The notes: generated from the sequence alone by a model not told the origin. DNA of 64,000 nt from Larkinella punicea (GCF_003334855.1 NZ_QOWE01000022.1:87617-151616); one strand, 5' to 3'. Shown: positions 36,269 to 45,043, counted from the first letter of the stretch. Numbers and translations: made by a program.

Positions 36269-38198
36269 CGGATACGTCCAGTTTACCGTATTTTTTTAAT
36301 TCATACTCCTTGGTCATCAAAAAGATGAGTGGAGTTACCAGCAGAATATGCGTCGAGGAAGTTAAAACACCACCAATCATCGGCAGGACGATGGGTAGCA
36401 TCACATCGCTGCCTACGCCTGACGCCCACAGAACGGGCACGAGGCCAAACAGGGCCACCGAAACCGTCATGATTTTGGGCCGCAACCGTTTGGCAGCCCC
36501 ATCGATGACGGACTCTTTTAAATCTTGCGGGCTTATGGTTTCTCTGGAATTGCCTTTCCGCTCGACCAGTTTTCGCATGGCATCATTGAGATAGATGACC
36601 ATCACCACCCCCGTCTCCACGGCGATGCCGAACAGGGCAATAAAGCCAACGGCCACCGCTACCGATAGATTGACCCCGTAGAAGTAAACCATGTAGGCAC
36701 CACCGATTAAGGCAAAGGGAATGGTGATCAGACTTAAAAATGCTTCCCGGGCCGAATGAAAAGCCAAATAGAGCGACAGAAAAATAATGACCAGCACAAT
36801 CGGTGCGATCAGCAGCAGGGTTTGCTTACCCCGAATCAGGTTTTCGTACTGCCCACTCCATTCCAGAAAGTAACCACCCGGCAGTTTAAGCTCCCCATTT
36901 ACTTTGGCGATGGCTTCCTCAACCGTGCTGCCTAAGTCGCGGTCGCGCACGTTGAACATCACCGCCCCACGCAACAGAGCATTATCCGAGGTAATCATCG
37001 GGGGGCCATCCTCAAATTTCAAGGTTGCTACTGCGGATAGCGGAATGGTCCCGAAAGCGGCTGTCGCAATGGGGATGCGCCGAAGGCGCTCCACGCTGTT
37101 TCGGTAATCCTGCGCCAGTCGGACGTTAATGGCAAACCGCCGACGCCCTTCGATGGTCTGACCGATCGGCGAGCCGCCAATGGCCGATTCAACTACCCCA
37201 TTGACATCATCGACGCTCAGTCCGTAGCGCCCCAAGGCATCGCGATTGATGTCCACCGTTAAGTATTTGCCGCCCGTGACGGGTTCTACGTACAGGTCTT
37301 TTACCCCCGCTATGCCTTCGAGAGCGGCTTTGACCTGTTCAGACACCGCATAAATGCTATCCAGCGATTGACCGTGAACCTTGATTCCCACGTCCGTGCG
37401 AATACCGGTGGACAGCATGTTGATGCGGTTAATAATGGGTTGCGTCCAACCGTTGATTACACCCGGAATTTGTAGCTTGGCGTCTAATTCGTTGATAATC
37501 GCTTTCTTGGTAATGCCTTCCCGCCACTCCGACTTGGGTTTGAGCATGATAATGGTCTCAATCATGCTAATGGGGGAGTTGTCGGTTGCGGTTGAAGCCC
37601 GACCGGCCTTGCCCAGAACTTTGTCCACCTCCGGCACCGACTTAATGATCTTGTCCTGAACCTGCAAAATTCGCTTGGCTTCGGCGTTGGAAATGTCCGG
37701 TAGCGTGACGGGCATAAACAGGATGCTTTGTTCATCAAGGGGGGGCATAAACTCCGACCCTAAACTCAGCAGCATGGGGATACTGATGGCCAGAGCCAGC
37801 AGATTAATGGCCAGGGTGGTTTTTCGCCAGCGCAACACGCCCCGGATGAGGGGCTCATAGACCCGCTCCAGGAAGCGGTTAATGGGATTGGCGTGATCGT
37901 CCTTGAAGCGACCTTTCAAAAACAGGGACAGCATCACGGGGGCCAGCGTGACGACGAGGACCGCATCCACTAGCAAGATAAACGTTTTAGTCCAGGCCAG
38001 CGGGTGAAACAGCTTGCCTTCCTGCCCGGTAAGAAGAAACACGGGCAGAAACGACGTGATGATGATAATGGTCGAGTAGAACACCCCTCGGGAGACTTGA
38101 ATACTGGATTTTTCAATAATCGCCAGCCGCTCTTCTTCGGGAACTTCGATGTAGTTCTTGGGTCCAAATCCGAACCCGCGTTTTATTTTCGTCCACAT
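36255..38198 (-). CDS. C-terminal half of the second split CusA/CzcA-type pump, 647 aa
   Basis: It begins in the loop before TM5 (SIQVSRGVFYSTIIIITSFL then LTGQEGKLFHPLAW). It contains the second porter half (PPLDEQSILFMPVTLPDISN; LGKAGRASTATDNSPISMIE; MLSTGIRTDVGIKVHG) and TM8-TM12. It starts 2 bp after the stop of the N-half gene (TAA TT ATG), so the two halves should be made in equal amounts. The sequence is close to the other C-half at 25759 along its whole length. It has its own N-terminal extension (MWTKIKRGFGFGPKNYIEVP). Confidence 0.92.
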   Translation of the reverse strand: MWTKIKRGFGFGPKNYIEVPEEERLAIIEKSSIQVSRGVFYSTIIIITSFLPVFLLTGQEGKLFHPLAWTKTFILLVDAVLVVTLAPVMLSLFLKGRFKDDHANPINRFLERVYEPLIRGVLRWRKTTLAINLLALAISIPMLLSLGSEFMPPLDEQSILFMPVTLPDISNAEAKRILQVQDKIIKSVPEVDKVLGKAGRASTATDNSPISMIETIIMLKPKSEWREGITKKAIINELDAKLQIPGVINGWTQPIINRINMLSTGIRTDVGIKVHGQSLDSIYAVSEQVKAALEGIAGVKDLYVEPVTGGKYLTVDINRDALGRYGLSVDDVNGVVESAIGGSPIGQTIEGRRRFAINVRLAQDYRNSVERLRRIPIATAAFGTIPLSAVATLKFEDGPPMITSDNALLRGAVMFNVRDRDLGSTVEEAIAKVNGELKLPGGYFLEWSGQYENLIRGKQTLLLIAPIVLVIIFLSLYLAFHSAREAFLSLITIPFALIGGAYMVYFYGVNLSVAVAVGFIALFGIAVETGVVMVIYLNDAMRKLVERKGNSRETISPQDLKESVIDGAAKRLRPKIMTVSVALFGLVPVLWASGVGSDVMLPIVLPMIGGVLTSSTHILLVTPLIFLMTKEYELKKYGKLDVSDVTH

Positions 38199-38200
38199 AA

Positions 38201-39553
38201 TTACGGTTGCGTTTGGGGATGGGGAGTAGACTCCGGTTTATTTTCATTCGTTTTCTCGTACGCCCCCACCTTCCTGCTTTCCGCCGTCAGTTCAGCCTGG
38301 CGGACGGCCAGGTTTTTATAGGCGTTTTCAGCCATGATAATCCCGTTGTCGACAATGACCCCGATGGCCAGGGCAATTCCCGTTAGGGACATGATGTTGG
38401 ACGAAATATCGAAGGCGTTCAGCAGAATAAAACTGGTAGCGATGGTGATCGGAATCTGAACAATGATGCTGATGGCACTCCGCCAGTGCAATAGAAAAAG
38501 AATCACCACCAGCGAGACGACAATCATTTCCTCCATGAGGGTGTGCTGAATGCTACTGACCGACTCCTGAATCAGCCCGCTACGGTCATAGACGATATTA
38601 AACTTGACGCCCTGGGGTAATCCCCTGGCAACTTCCTCCATCTTCTTTTTAACATTGCCGATGACCTCGTCAGCGTTTTCTCCGTAGCGCATCACCACGA
38701 TACCGCCTACCGCTTCGCCAGCTCCATTCAAATCGAAGATGCCCAGCCGGGTAGCTCCCGTCATCTGAACTGTAGCCACATCGGCTACGCGAATCGGAAC
38801 CGTGTTTAGGGTTTTGATCGGAATATTTTGAATCTGCTCGACTGAGCCTAAATACCCCGTCGTCTTGATGATGTAGCCAATGCCGCTTAATTCAAATTTA
38901 CGCCCTCCGGCTTCATTATTATTGGTGCGGATCGCCGTTATCACCTGGGGTACAGACAGACCATAGTACGTTAATTTGTTCGGATCAACAGTGACCTGGT
39001 ATTGTTTCTGAAAGCCGCCAAATGAGGCAATTTCAGCTACTCCCGGTACGTTTTGCAAGCCGAAAGCAACGTACCAGTCCTGGATGGCCCGCTGCTCGCC
39101 CAGGTCCATACCCGGTGCGTCAAGGGTGTACCATAGGATGTGACCGACGCCGGTACCGTCGGGTCCAAGTGTCGGTGAGACTCCGCCTGGCAAGAGCCTG
39201 GATGCATAGTTAAGCCGCTCCAGGACCCGCTCCCGGGCCCAATAAACGTCGGTGTCGTCATTAAAGATGACATAGACGAAACTCATGCCAAACATGGACG
39301 TGCCACGTACGTATTTTACCTGCGGGAGGCCCTGTAAGTTCGTTACCAGCGGGTAGGTAATCTGATCTTCGATCAGTTGAGGGCTGCGCCCCATCCACTC
39401 GGTAAAGACGATGACCTGATTTTCGGAAAGGTCAGGGATGGCGTCTATTTTACTAGTTTTTACGGAGTAAATGCCCCATCCAAATAGCCCACCGGCAATC
39501 AGTAGCACGACAAAGCGGTTTCTTAGCGAGAACCGGATCAGTTGCTCAATCAT
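38201..39553 (-). CDS. N-terminal half of the second split CusA/CzcA-type pump, 450 aa
   Basis: It contains TM1, the first porter half (GPDGTGVGHILWYTLDAPGM; PGVAEIASFGGFQKQYQVTV) and TM2-TM4. After AIGVIVDNGIIMAENAYKNL it carries a polar tail (ESRKVGAYEKTNENKPESTP) and a stop. The tail is about 20 residues longer than in the paralogue at 27708. Its operon is probably driven from the module at 40080-40140, through the small gene at 39683; a 129-bp gap with CTACCAATTGGTAG separates them. Confidence 0.92.
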   Translation of the reverse strand: MIEQLIRFSLRNRFVVLLIAGGLFGWGIYSVKTSKIDAIPDLSENQVIVFTEWMGRSPQLIEDQITYPLVTNLQGLPQVKYVRGTSMFGMSFVYVIFNDDTDVYWARERVLERLNYASRLLPGGVSPTLGPDGTGVGHILWYTLDAPGMDLGEQRAIQDWYVAFGLQNVPGVAEIASFGGFQKQYQVTVDPNKLTYYGLSVPQVITAIRTNNNEAGGRKFELSGIGYIIKTTGYLGSVEQIQNIPIKTLNTVPIRVADVATVQMTGATRLGIFDLNGAGEAVGGIVVMRYGENADEVIGNVKKKMEEVARGLPQGVKFNIVYDRSGLIQESVSSIQHTLMEEMIVVSLVVILFLLHWRSAISIIVQIPITIATSFILLNAFDISSNIMSLTGIALAIGVIVDNGIIMAENAYKNLAVRQAELTAESRKVGAYEKTNENKPESTPHPQTQP

Positions 39554-39682
39554 AAAAAGAATACGTTATTGCAAAATAGATAGCGCTGAACCTACCAATT
39601 GGTAGATATCATTGAGTTACGCGCTTTTGTTTTAGGGGAATAACCGAAAGACCACAAGGTCAATGGTATGTAGTTGCCTGGC

Positions 39683-40057
39683 TTATAGTCTGAACGTTTC
39701 GACAAGCAGGAGAATATCCCGGACGGGAGATGTAGGAAGGTAAGAAAAACTACGCCGGGTTGCCAAATCCGACTGGGCCAGCAAATAGCAATACAGCAGC
39801 GCAAAGTTAGGTCGAGGTTTTAAAACGGGTTGATGATCCGCTGGTGGGGCAACGACCTGAATTGTGCTCAGAAGAAGTGCGGGACGCTCAATTGAGGAAA
39901 GACAGGTCATATCCTGGCACTCCGACACGGGTACCTCGCAGCAGGGACAGGCTGACGCTTGCATAGCCACACAGGCCGGTGCTGCTACTAGACCGGTGCT
40001 TACCGTCACGAGCCAGAGAATCCAACTCAATAAGGATATGTGTTTGAGTGATCGCAT
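39683..40057 (-). CDS. Small Cys-rich membrane or secreted protein, 124 aa
   Basis: A hydrophobic N-terminus (ISLLSWILWLVTVSTGLVAA) precedes a short Cys-rich stretch (ACVAMQASACPCCEVPVSEC, then QDMTC). The rest has a weak hydrophobic segment and a polar end. CPCC and surrounding Cys suggest metal binding. Its size and place recall HYC_CC_PP proteins, but the HYC and PP motifs are not seen. It has the best-matching operator module of the island and precedes the RND operon. Confidence 0.75.
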   Translation of the reverse strand: MRSLKHISLLSWILWLVTVSTGLVAAPACVAMQASACPCCEVPVSECQDMTCLSSIERPALLLSTIQVVAPPADHQPVLKPRPNFALLYCYLLAQSDLATRRSFSYLPTSPVRDILLLVETFRL

Positions 40058-40079
40058 ACGTAACTATTCTTCTACTAGG

Positions 40080-40140
40080 CAAAAATAGGGCTTTGCGGAT
40101 TTATGCGTGTTACAAAATTAAGTGTCGGTCTTACAAAATT
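40080..40140 (-). promoter_or_regulatory. Operator/promoter module of the second RND operon
   Basis: Two identical half-sites AATTTTGTAA (40140-40131 and 40119-40110, period 21), then 22 bp, then TATTTTTG (40087-40080), a perfect TAnnTTTG box. This is the clearest copy and defines the consensus. The transcript would begin near 40073, 16 nt before the start codon. Confidence 0.85.
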
Positions 40141-40158
40141 TCGAAATATATCCTTGCA

Positions 40159-41235
40159 TCAGAGCTGATTCTGAAGTGGTTGGACGATTACATCCGGTGT
40201 AAGTGGAAATCCGCGGCATAGTAATACTTGGCCAGCCCCTATTTCGTCCACCGTTAAACTATGATTTCGTTCCATGTCTACTTTTCCCCGGAGTAACTGA
40301 GCCCGACAACTACCGCACTGCGCTTCCCGACACAAATAAGGTAGTTTTAGATCAGCGGCCAAGGCCGCATCCAGAATACTTTGACCGCTGGGAACCGTGA
40401 AGGATTGAGTAAGACCGTTGTGAAGGACCTGAACGGTTTGCGTTGGAAGGTTAGAATAATCGCGTTGGGGATTCATTTCTTGAGCAGGTACGAAAAATTG
40501 CTCTTTAAAGCGTTGGTTGGCTGGGATATTCAGGGATTCGAGTGCTTGTTCGATGAGTTGCATAAATCCAAAGGGCCCGCACATATAAAATTCGGTTGGC
40601 AAGGGAATCAGAGTCTGGAGCCGGGCAATAAATTTCTTAACCAATAGGCGACTGAGGCTTCCTTTAAAATAGACCCGTTTAAGTTCCGTATCGGATAAAT
40701 CCGAGTATTGATCGAGGGCGTGATAGACCGAAAACCGATCTGGATGGGCAATCTGCAACTTGTTTAATTCTTCCCGGAATACGACGCTTTCCCAGGATCG
40801 ATTCGCATAAATTAAAGAAATAACGGAATTGGTCTCGGCATACAGTATCGACCGGATCATCGAATACAATGGGGTAATGCCGCTACCTCCAGCGAATAGA
40901 ACCAAATGACGCTGGTTAACCGGGTCAGGAACCGTATAAAACTGGCCTAGAGGTCCCTCGATGGTCAACGGCATTTCCGGTTTGGCGTAATCAACCAGGT
41001 AATTCGACAGAACTCCATCGGGGATACGTTTCACGGTGATGGCTAATTCGGAATCCATTACAGGAGATGTACTCAATGAGTACGTCCTTGTAATGGGTTT
41101 TTGGCCCACAATCGCCGTCACGGCCAGGTGTTGACCTGGATAATAGGTAAACCCATTTTCCGGGGTATCAAAATAAAGCGTTACTGAATCAGTCGTAGGG
41201 TGTACGACTCGTTTAATGGAAAGGCTCGTTTTCAT
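40159..41235 (-). CDS. Ferredoxin reductase with C-terminal 2Fe-2S domain (PaaE-like), 358 aa
   Basis: An FAD domain (PGQHLAVTAIVGQKPITRTYS), an NAD(P) domain (HLVLFAGGSGITPLYSMIR; EFYMCGPFGFM) and a plant-type ferredoxin with C302, C307, C310 and C340 (C-x4-C-x2-C-x29-C) are seen in order. This layout matches PaaE/HmpX-type reductases. The first ATG at 41259 lies inside the promoter -7 box, so I place the start at ATG 41235 (MKTSLSIKRV). Under the island operator, it might reduce Cu(II) or repair damage; the substrate is not known. Confidence 0.9.
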   Translation of the reverse strand: MKTSLSIKRVVHPTTDSVTLYFDTPENGFTYYPGQHLAVTAIVGQKPITRTYSLSTSPVMDSELAITVKRIPDGVLSNYLVDYAKPEMPLTIEGPLGQFYTVPDPVNQRHLVLFAGGSGITPLYSMIRSILYAETNSVISLIYANRSWESVVFREELNKLQIAHPDRFSVYHALDQYSDLSDTELKRVYFKGSLSRLLVKKFIARLQTLIPLPTEFYMCGPFGFMQLIEQALESLNIPANQRFKEQFFVPAQEMNPQRDYSNLPTQTVQVLHNGLTQSFTVPSGQSILDAALAADLKLPYLCREAQCGSCRAQLLRGKVDMERNHSLTVDEIGAGQVLLCRGFPLTPDVIVQPLQNQL

Positions 41236-41256
41236 GGTATTCTTTAGACAACCGCA

Positions 41257-41317
41257 CAAAACTAGAGGTCGGCAGTAGCCAGTCCGTTACAAAATTGCCG
41301 GGAAGCTTTGTAGTTTT
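41257..41317 (-). promoter_or_regulatory. Operator/promoter module of the ferredoxin reductase gene
   Basis: In the direction of transcription: AAAACTACAA (41317-41308), AATTTTGTAA (41296-41287, period 21), 22 bp, TAGTTTTG (41264-41257), a perfect TAnnTTTG box. It lies between the reductase gene and the divergent BNR gene; only the reductase side has a correctly placed box. Confidence 0.8.
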
Positions 41318-41398
41318 TTGTTAAAGGGGCTCAACCGGGTAAGGCCCGTTGGTAACCTCGAATTCTTCTATTTATTTAGGCTTTAAATCGTATTAGCT

Positions 41399-42454
41399 AT
41401 GAGAACCCTGTTTCGTTTTTGCTTTTTCTTCCTTTTTCTACTGTCTTTTTGGGCGGCTAAACCGATTGAAACGGATCAGACGCTGGCCGCCGGGAAAATG
41501 CCCGTTATTATCGCAGACCGAAAGGGGGCCATTCACCTGGTATTTGGTCGGAATGATACGGTATTTTATGCTTCGTCAGTGGACAAGGGTAAATCATTCT
41601 CCCGGCCCGTACCGGTTGCCCATCTCCCCAAATTGGTCTTGGGCGCTACCCGTGGCCCCCAAATTGCGGTCACTGATAAAACGGTACTCATTACGGCGAT
41701 GAACCAGACTGGAAATGTCATGGCCTATTCCATGACTCGCGCCAGCCGCAAGTGGTCACCAGCGGTCCAGATCAACGACCAGCCGGAAATTGCCAAAGAG
41801 GGTTTTCATGCGATCGCCGGATCGGACGATGGGCCCTTTTATGCGGTCTGGCTTGATCTTCGGGGGGATAATCATAATAAAATTGTGGGTTCCCGCTCAA
41901 CGGACGGGGGGCGTACGTGGACAGCAAACCAAGTGATTTACCAGTCGCCCGACCAAACCGTGTGCGAATGCTGCCGGGTGTCGGTGGCTGCGAAGGGTAA
42001 TCATGTATACGTCATGTTTCGAAATTCGGTCAATGGCTCGCGGGACCTGTATATAGCTGGATCAAAAGATGGAGGCAAGAAATTCCTGCCGTCGCAAAAA
42101 CTTGGGACGGGAACGTGGAAGCTGAAAGCTTGTCCCATGGATGGTGGAGGAATAGCCCTAACCAAGGACGGCCAGCCTATTACGGTATGGAGACGTGAAA
42201 GTTCGCTGTATCAGTGTCGGCCTGGTGAATCCGAGCTATTGCTGGGTCAGGGAAAGAATGTGGCCATAGCGGCTGTAGCCGATCATTGGGCAACCACCTG
42301 GCAAAAAGATGGGGTTATTTTTATTCAGCCGGTCAATCAAAAGCCGATTGAGGTAGGGAAAGGGCAGACACCCAGTATCGCCTTCGCGGGCTCCGTTATG
42401 GTTTGTACCTGGGAAAGTGAAAAGCAGGTTAAAGTAGCTTCGATTGCTTTGTAG
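41399..42454 (+). CDS. Secreted BNR-repeat (sialidase-like) protein with CECC motif, 351 aa
   Basis: A signal peptide (FCFFFLFLLSFWAA) precedes a beta-propeller with BNR/Asp-box signs (SSVDKGKSFS, GSRSTDGGRTW, GSKDGGKKFL). The chain includes VCECCRV (C189, C191, C192) and a second motif KACPMDGGG. These Cys/Met motifs are unusual for sialidases and suggest metal binding rather than sugar cleavage. The catalytic residues of true sialidases are not recognisable. It is divergent from the ferredoxin reductase and ends at a strong bidirectional terminator. Confidence 0.82.
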   Translation: MRTLFRFCFFFLFLLSFWAAKPIETDQTLAAGKMPVIIADRKGAIHLVFGRNDTVFYASSVDKGKSFSRPVPVAHLPKLVLGATRGPQIAVTDKTVLITAMNQTGNVMAYSMTRASRKWSPAVQINDQPEIAKEGFHAIAGSDDGPFYAVWLDLRGDNHNKIVGSRSTDGGRTWTANQVIYQSPDQTVCECCRVSVAAKGNHVYVMFRNSVNGSRDLYIAGSKDGGKKFLPSQKLGTGTWKLKACPMDGGGIALTKDGQPITVWRRESSLYQCRPGESELLLGQGKNVAIAAVADHWATTWQKDGVIFIQPVNQKPIEVGKGQTPSIAFAGSVMVCTWESEKQVKVASIAL

Positions 42455-42489
42455 GTTCTCGGTTTTTACCGGATCGTACATACGCGTAT

Positions 42490-42528
42490 AAACGACAAAG
42501 ACGGTTCCAAGGGCCGTCTTTGTCGTTT
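42490..42528. terminator. Bidirectional terminator
   Basis: AAACGACAAAGACGG (42490-42504) pairs perfectly with CCGTCTTTGTCGTTT (42514-42528). It separates the convergent BNR gene and CopZ-like gene. Confidence 0.85.
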
Positions 42529-42552
42529 AAATTGGTGTGGGATTGTTACCGG

Positions 42553-42774
42553 TCAGTTCAGTTGTTCCGCTTTATAACCGGCGTTCTCTACGGCTTTTTT
42601 AACCTGTTCCGCCGAAATTCCTTCGGCCACAACGGTTAATACCTTATCGGGACTCTCCGTATCGACTTCCCAATTTTCTGCCCCAACCGCTTCATTGAGG
42701 AATGGTGTTGCTTTGGCAATGCAACCACTACACTTGATATTGGTTTTGAATTTTACCGCTTCCATAATGGACAT
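42553..42774 (-). CDS. CopZ-like HMA metallochaperone, 73 aa
   Basis: A single HMA domain with the metal-binding pair in IKCSGCIAK (C15/C18), then a beta-alpha-beta-beta-alpha-beta pattern ending VKKAVENAGYKAEQL. It probably carries Cu(I) to the ATPases. ATG 42774 is the first Met; ATG 42765 (MEAVKFKTN) is also possible. The island operator module is at 42800-42860. Confidence 0.88.
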   Translation of the reverse strand: MSIMEAVKFKTNIKCSGCIAKATPFLNEAVGAENWEVDTESPDKVLTVVAEGISAEQVKKAVENAGYKAEQLN

Positions 42775-42799
42775 TTTTTAATAAAACAAATTACTGATG

Positions 42800-42860
42800 C
42801 AAAGGTCGTCGTAGAACGTAAAGGGGATGTTACAAAATTCCGGAACCGATTTGTAACATT
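42800..42860 (-). promoter_or_regulatory. Operator/promoter module of the CopZ-like gene
   Basis: In the direction of transcription: AATGTTACAA (42860-42851), AATTTTGTAA (42839-42830, period 21), 22 bp, GACCTTTG (42807-42800; first base differs from TAnnTTTG). Confidence 0.76.
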
Positions 42861-42952
42861 GTTGAAACCTGCCTCACGTGTTGTGTAAATTATCGAATGT
42901 CTGCACTATTAGAATGGTTTTATTTAAAAAGTGAAATGAAGGATCGAGAAAA

Positions 42953-43555
42953 TTACCGGGTAGATAGTGCTTGAATTGCTTTTACCTCCTGCCTTAATCG
43001 TTGACGGTCCTGGTGAAGGGCTCTGAAGTGAGTAACCGGTAGCCCTGTTTCCCTGATCAAATGGCCGGCCATTTGTTGGACCGACTCGTAACCCATTCGT
43101 TCGGCTAGAAAAGGGAGAGGCCAGTCGGTATAAACCAGGAGTTCTTTTACTTTATCTACGCGCTGAAGGTTAAGGTATTTTTCAAAGCTCACGCCTTCTA
43201 CGATTAGAAATAGGGCGTCTAATTGGTTTGCGGATGTTCCTAATTCAGTGGAACACAATTTCAACTCATTCCAGGCGATAGGTTGTTGTATTAATTTGTC
43301 CAACTCCAGCTCAATCCAGGATTGCGTCCGATATATAAGAATTTGGGAAGCTTCGTCCAGCCGAGTCATATTCAAAGCATGTAATGCTTCGTCCAGTAAG
43401 TATTTGGCATTAATTTGGGATAATCCGGAAAGGGTAAGCCAATTACCATGGCTGGTTTTAATTTGAATTCCTATTGTAGCTAATTTATGCTGTAGAATTT
43501 CTTGTCTGCCGGACCCTTTCAGTCCTTTAATGGCAATGGTCTGCACATCTTCCAT
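42953..43555 (-). CDS. AraC-family protein with HMA-like N-terminus lacking CxxC, 200 aa
   Basis: The C-terminal half matches the AraC domain of its two paralogues: LQRVDKVKELLVYTDWPLPFLAERMGYESVQQ and then HLIRETGLPVTHFRALHQ. The N-terminal 70 residues look like the same HMA-type fold, but the metal loop reads GLKGSGRQ where the paralogues have NMVCDRC or GMVCGRC. The only Cys of the protein lies elsewhere (KLCSTE). It may thus not sense metal, and could act as a modulator or sense something else. It carries its own operator module at 43586-43646. Confidence 0.8.
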   Translation of the reverse strand: MEDVQTIAIKGLKGSGRQEILQHKLATIGIQIKTSHGNWLTLSGLSQINAKYLLDEALHALNMTRLDEASQILIYRTQSWIELELDKLIQQPIAWNELKLCSTELGTSANQLDALFLIVEGVSFEKYLNLQRVDKVKELLVYTDWPLPFLAERMGYESVQQMAGHLIRETGLPVTHFRALHQDRQRLRQEVKAIQALSTR

Positions 43556-43585
43556 GTTTAATCAATCTTACTTGTAGAGAACGGA

Positions 43586-43646
43586 CAAATCTCGCTTAGA
43601 ATTGAAGGATTTCTATTACAAAATTGGCGTACAATTTTACAGAATT
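43586..43646 (-). promoter_or_regulatory. Operator/promoter module of the CxxC-less AraC gene
   Basis: In the direction of transcription: AATTCTGTAA (43646-43637), AATTTTGTAA (43625-43616, period 21), 22 bp, GAGATTTG (43593-43586; first base differs from TAnnTTTG). The rest of the 43556-43875 interval holds nothing recognised. Confidence 0.78.
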
Positions 43647-43875
43647 GTTGGTCCGAAACCCCTTGATGCCATTGACCAATGTTAAGACCCAAGTTCGTCG
43701 AGTTGGTTTAAAAAATAGGACAGGGCGGAACAGGGGCAAACTTGCTGGAAGGGAAAATTGAAGAAAGAAGCGAGTAAGGGGAATTTTAGAGTAAGGATCA
43801 GTTCGTGCCGTAAACAGTCCAATATGCTGGTAAAAATAAGTATTTATAGGAATTAACTTGAGTTAGATAAGCGAT

Positions 43876-44442
43876 TTAAATCCAATCAAGAGGGTTACGA
43901 TCTGAAGAACTGCGATTCCGATAGGCAGCTGGAGTGAGACCTGTAATTTGCTTAAATTGGTTTGTCAAGTAAGCCACACTGCTATATCCCAATCGAATGG
44001 CAATTTCATGGATCGATAGTTCACGGTAACTGAGGAGTTCCTTAGCTTTTTCGACTCGTTGGAAAATCCAGTATTTTTCAATCGTCACATGTTCCGATGT
44101 GGAAAAGAGGTGGCTCAGGTGGGCGTAATCCATTCCCATATGTAGTGCTAAATAGTCGGATAAGGTGGTCTTCAATTGCATGATGCGGCCACTTTGAATC
44201 AGCTCGATGATGAGCGTTTTAAGTTGATTAACCAGGCGTGTATTGCGATCAGTTAATAACTCGAAGCCTTGCTCTTCCAAGGCATTGGCTATGGCCAGCA
44301 AATCAATGTGAGGGGCTTCCACCGTTACTTTACCTAACTCGATACGATGAACCTGGTATCCCTGCTTTTCCAGGTCTTGCCGTACTGCCCGAATGCAACG
44401 GTCACAGACCATATTTTTGATAAACAGATCTTGTATCGCCAT
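43876..44442 (-). CDS. HMA-AraC fusion regulator, 188 aa
   Basis: I place the start at ATG 44442 (MAIQDLFIKNMVCDRC): the open frame extends to 44532, but that part crosses a terminator hairpin. C13/C16 in MVCDRC form the HMA metal site. Residues about 95-180 are the AraC domain: FQRVEKAKELLSYRELSIHEIAIRLGYSSV and then LTNQFKQITGLTPAAYRN. Very similar in layout to the protein at 19232. A candidate second metal sensor of the island. Confidence 0.88.
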   Translation of the reverse strand: MAIQDLFIKNMVCDRCIRAVRQDLEKQGYQVHRIELGKVTVEAPHIDLLAIANALEEQGFELLTDRNTRLVNQLKTLIIELIQSGRIMQLKTTLSDYLALHMGMDYAHLSHLFSTSEHVTIEKYWIFQRVEKAKELLSYRELSIHEIAIRLGYSSVAYLTNQFKQITGLTPAAYRNRSSSDRNPLDWI

Positions 44443-44469
44443 TTCGATGATTATTAATTTGGTTAAAAT

Positions 44470-44497
44470 ATGGAGAGTGGCATGCACCACTCTCCAT
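44470..44497 (-). terminator. Hairpin terminator
   Basis: ATGGAGAGTGG (44470-44480) and CCACTCTCCAT (44487-44497) form a perfect 11-bp stem. On the minus strand ATTTTAACC follows. It separates the DUF3347 gene from the HMA-AraC gene and supports the ATG 44442 start. Confidence 0.7.
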
Positions 44498-44504
44498 TCT
44501 AGAC

Positions 44505-44969
44505 TTAAATTTCGTCTGTCACTTTCCCACACTTGAGCATTTTGCTTCCATAATACGGGTTAGCGACTTCTTTTTTGTCGCTCAGCCAGGAAGCATCTTT
44601 CATGGGGCAAAATTGAACATAGGCTTTACCGGGCTTGGTAGATTTAGCCAAAACGATCATATTTTTCGATAACGTTTCGAACTGTTCCCGTTGGACTTCT
44701 ATTTCACTTGTTTTGCTGATGCTTGCAGCACTCGCTTTCGCGGCAGTCAGCGCTTTCTGATCCGTTGCTGAGAGGGCACTGGCTGCTACTTTATTAAAAG
44801 CGGAAACCAGTTCTTCGGCTTTGGCTTTCGCTTTATCCCCATCGGTTGCCACCAAGGCATCTTTAACACTTAAATAAGCTATCAAGGCAGGTTTTGTGGC
44901 TTGAGCAGAAGCTGCCTGACCGAATAAACTCAGGCCTATGGCCGCAATTATCATTCGCATCGTTTTCAT
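44505..44969 (-). CDS. Secreted DUF3347 protein, 154 aa
   Basis: A signal peptide (MRMIIAAIGLSLFGQAASA) precedes a single DUF3347 domain: ALIAYLSVKDALVATDGDKA, then FCPMKDASWLSDKKEVANPY and GSKMLKCGKVTD. The same domain forms the C-terminus of the adaptor at 31721. The CPM and KC motifs near the end probably bind copper in the periplasm. It follows the DUF2911 gene by 74 bp in the same direction. Confidence 0.88.
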   Translation of the reverse strand: MKTMRMIIAAIGLSLFGQAASAQATKPALIAYLSVKDALVATDGDKAKAKAEELVSAFNKVAASALSATDQKALTAAKASAASISKTSEIEVQREQFETLSKNMIVLAKSTKPGKAYVQFCPMKDASWLSDKKEVANPYYGSKMLKCGKVTDEI

Positions 44970-45043
44970 GTTATAAATTGGAGTTTGAAGGTAATTTATT
45001 GATTGTCAGTTTAATGTTTGGAAATCGGGACATTGTCCTGCCT

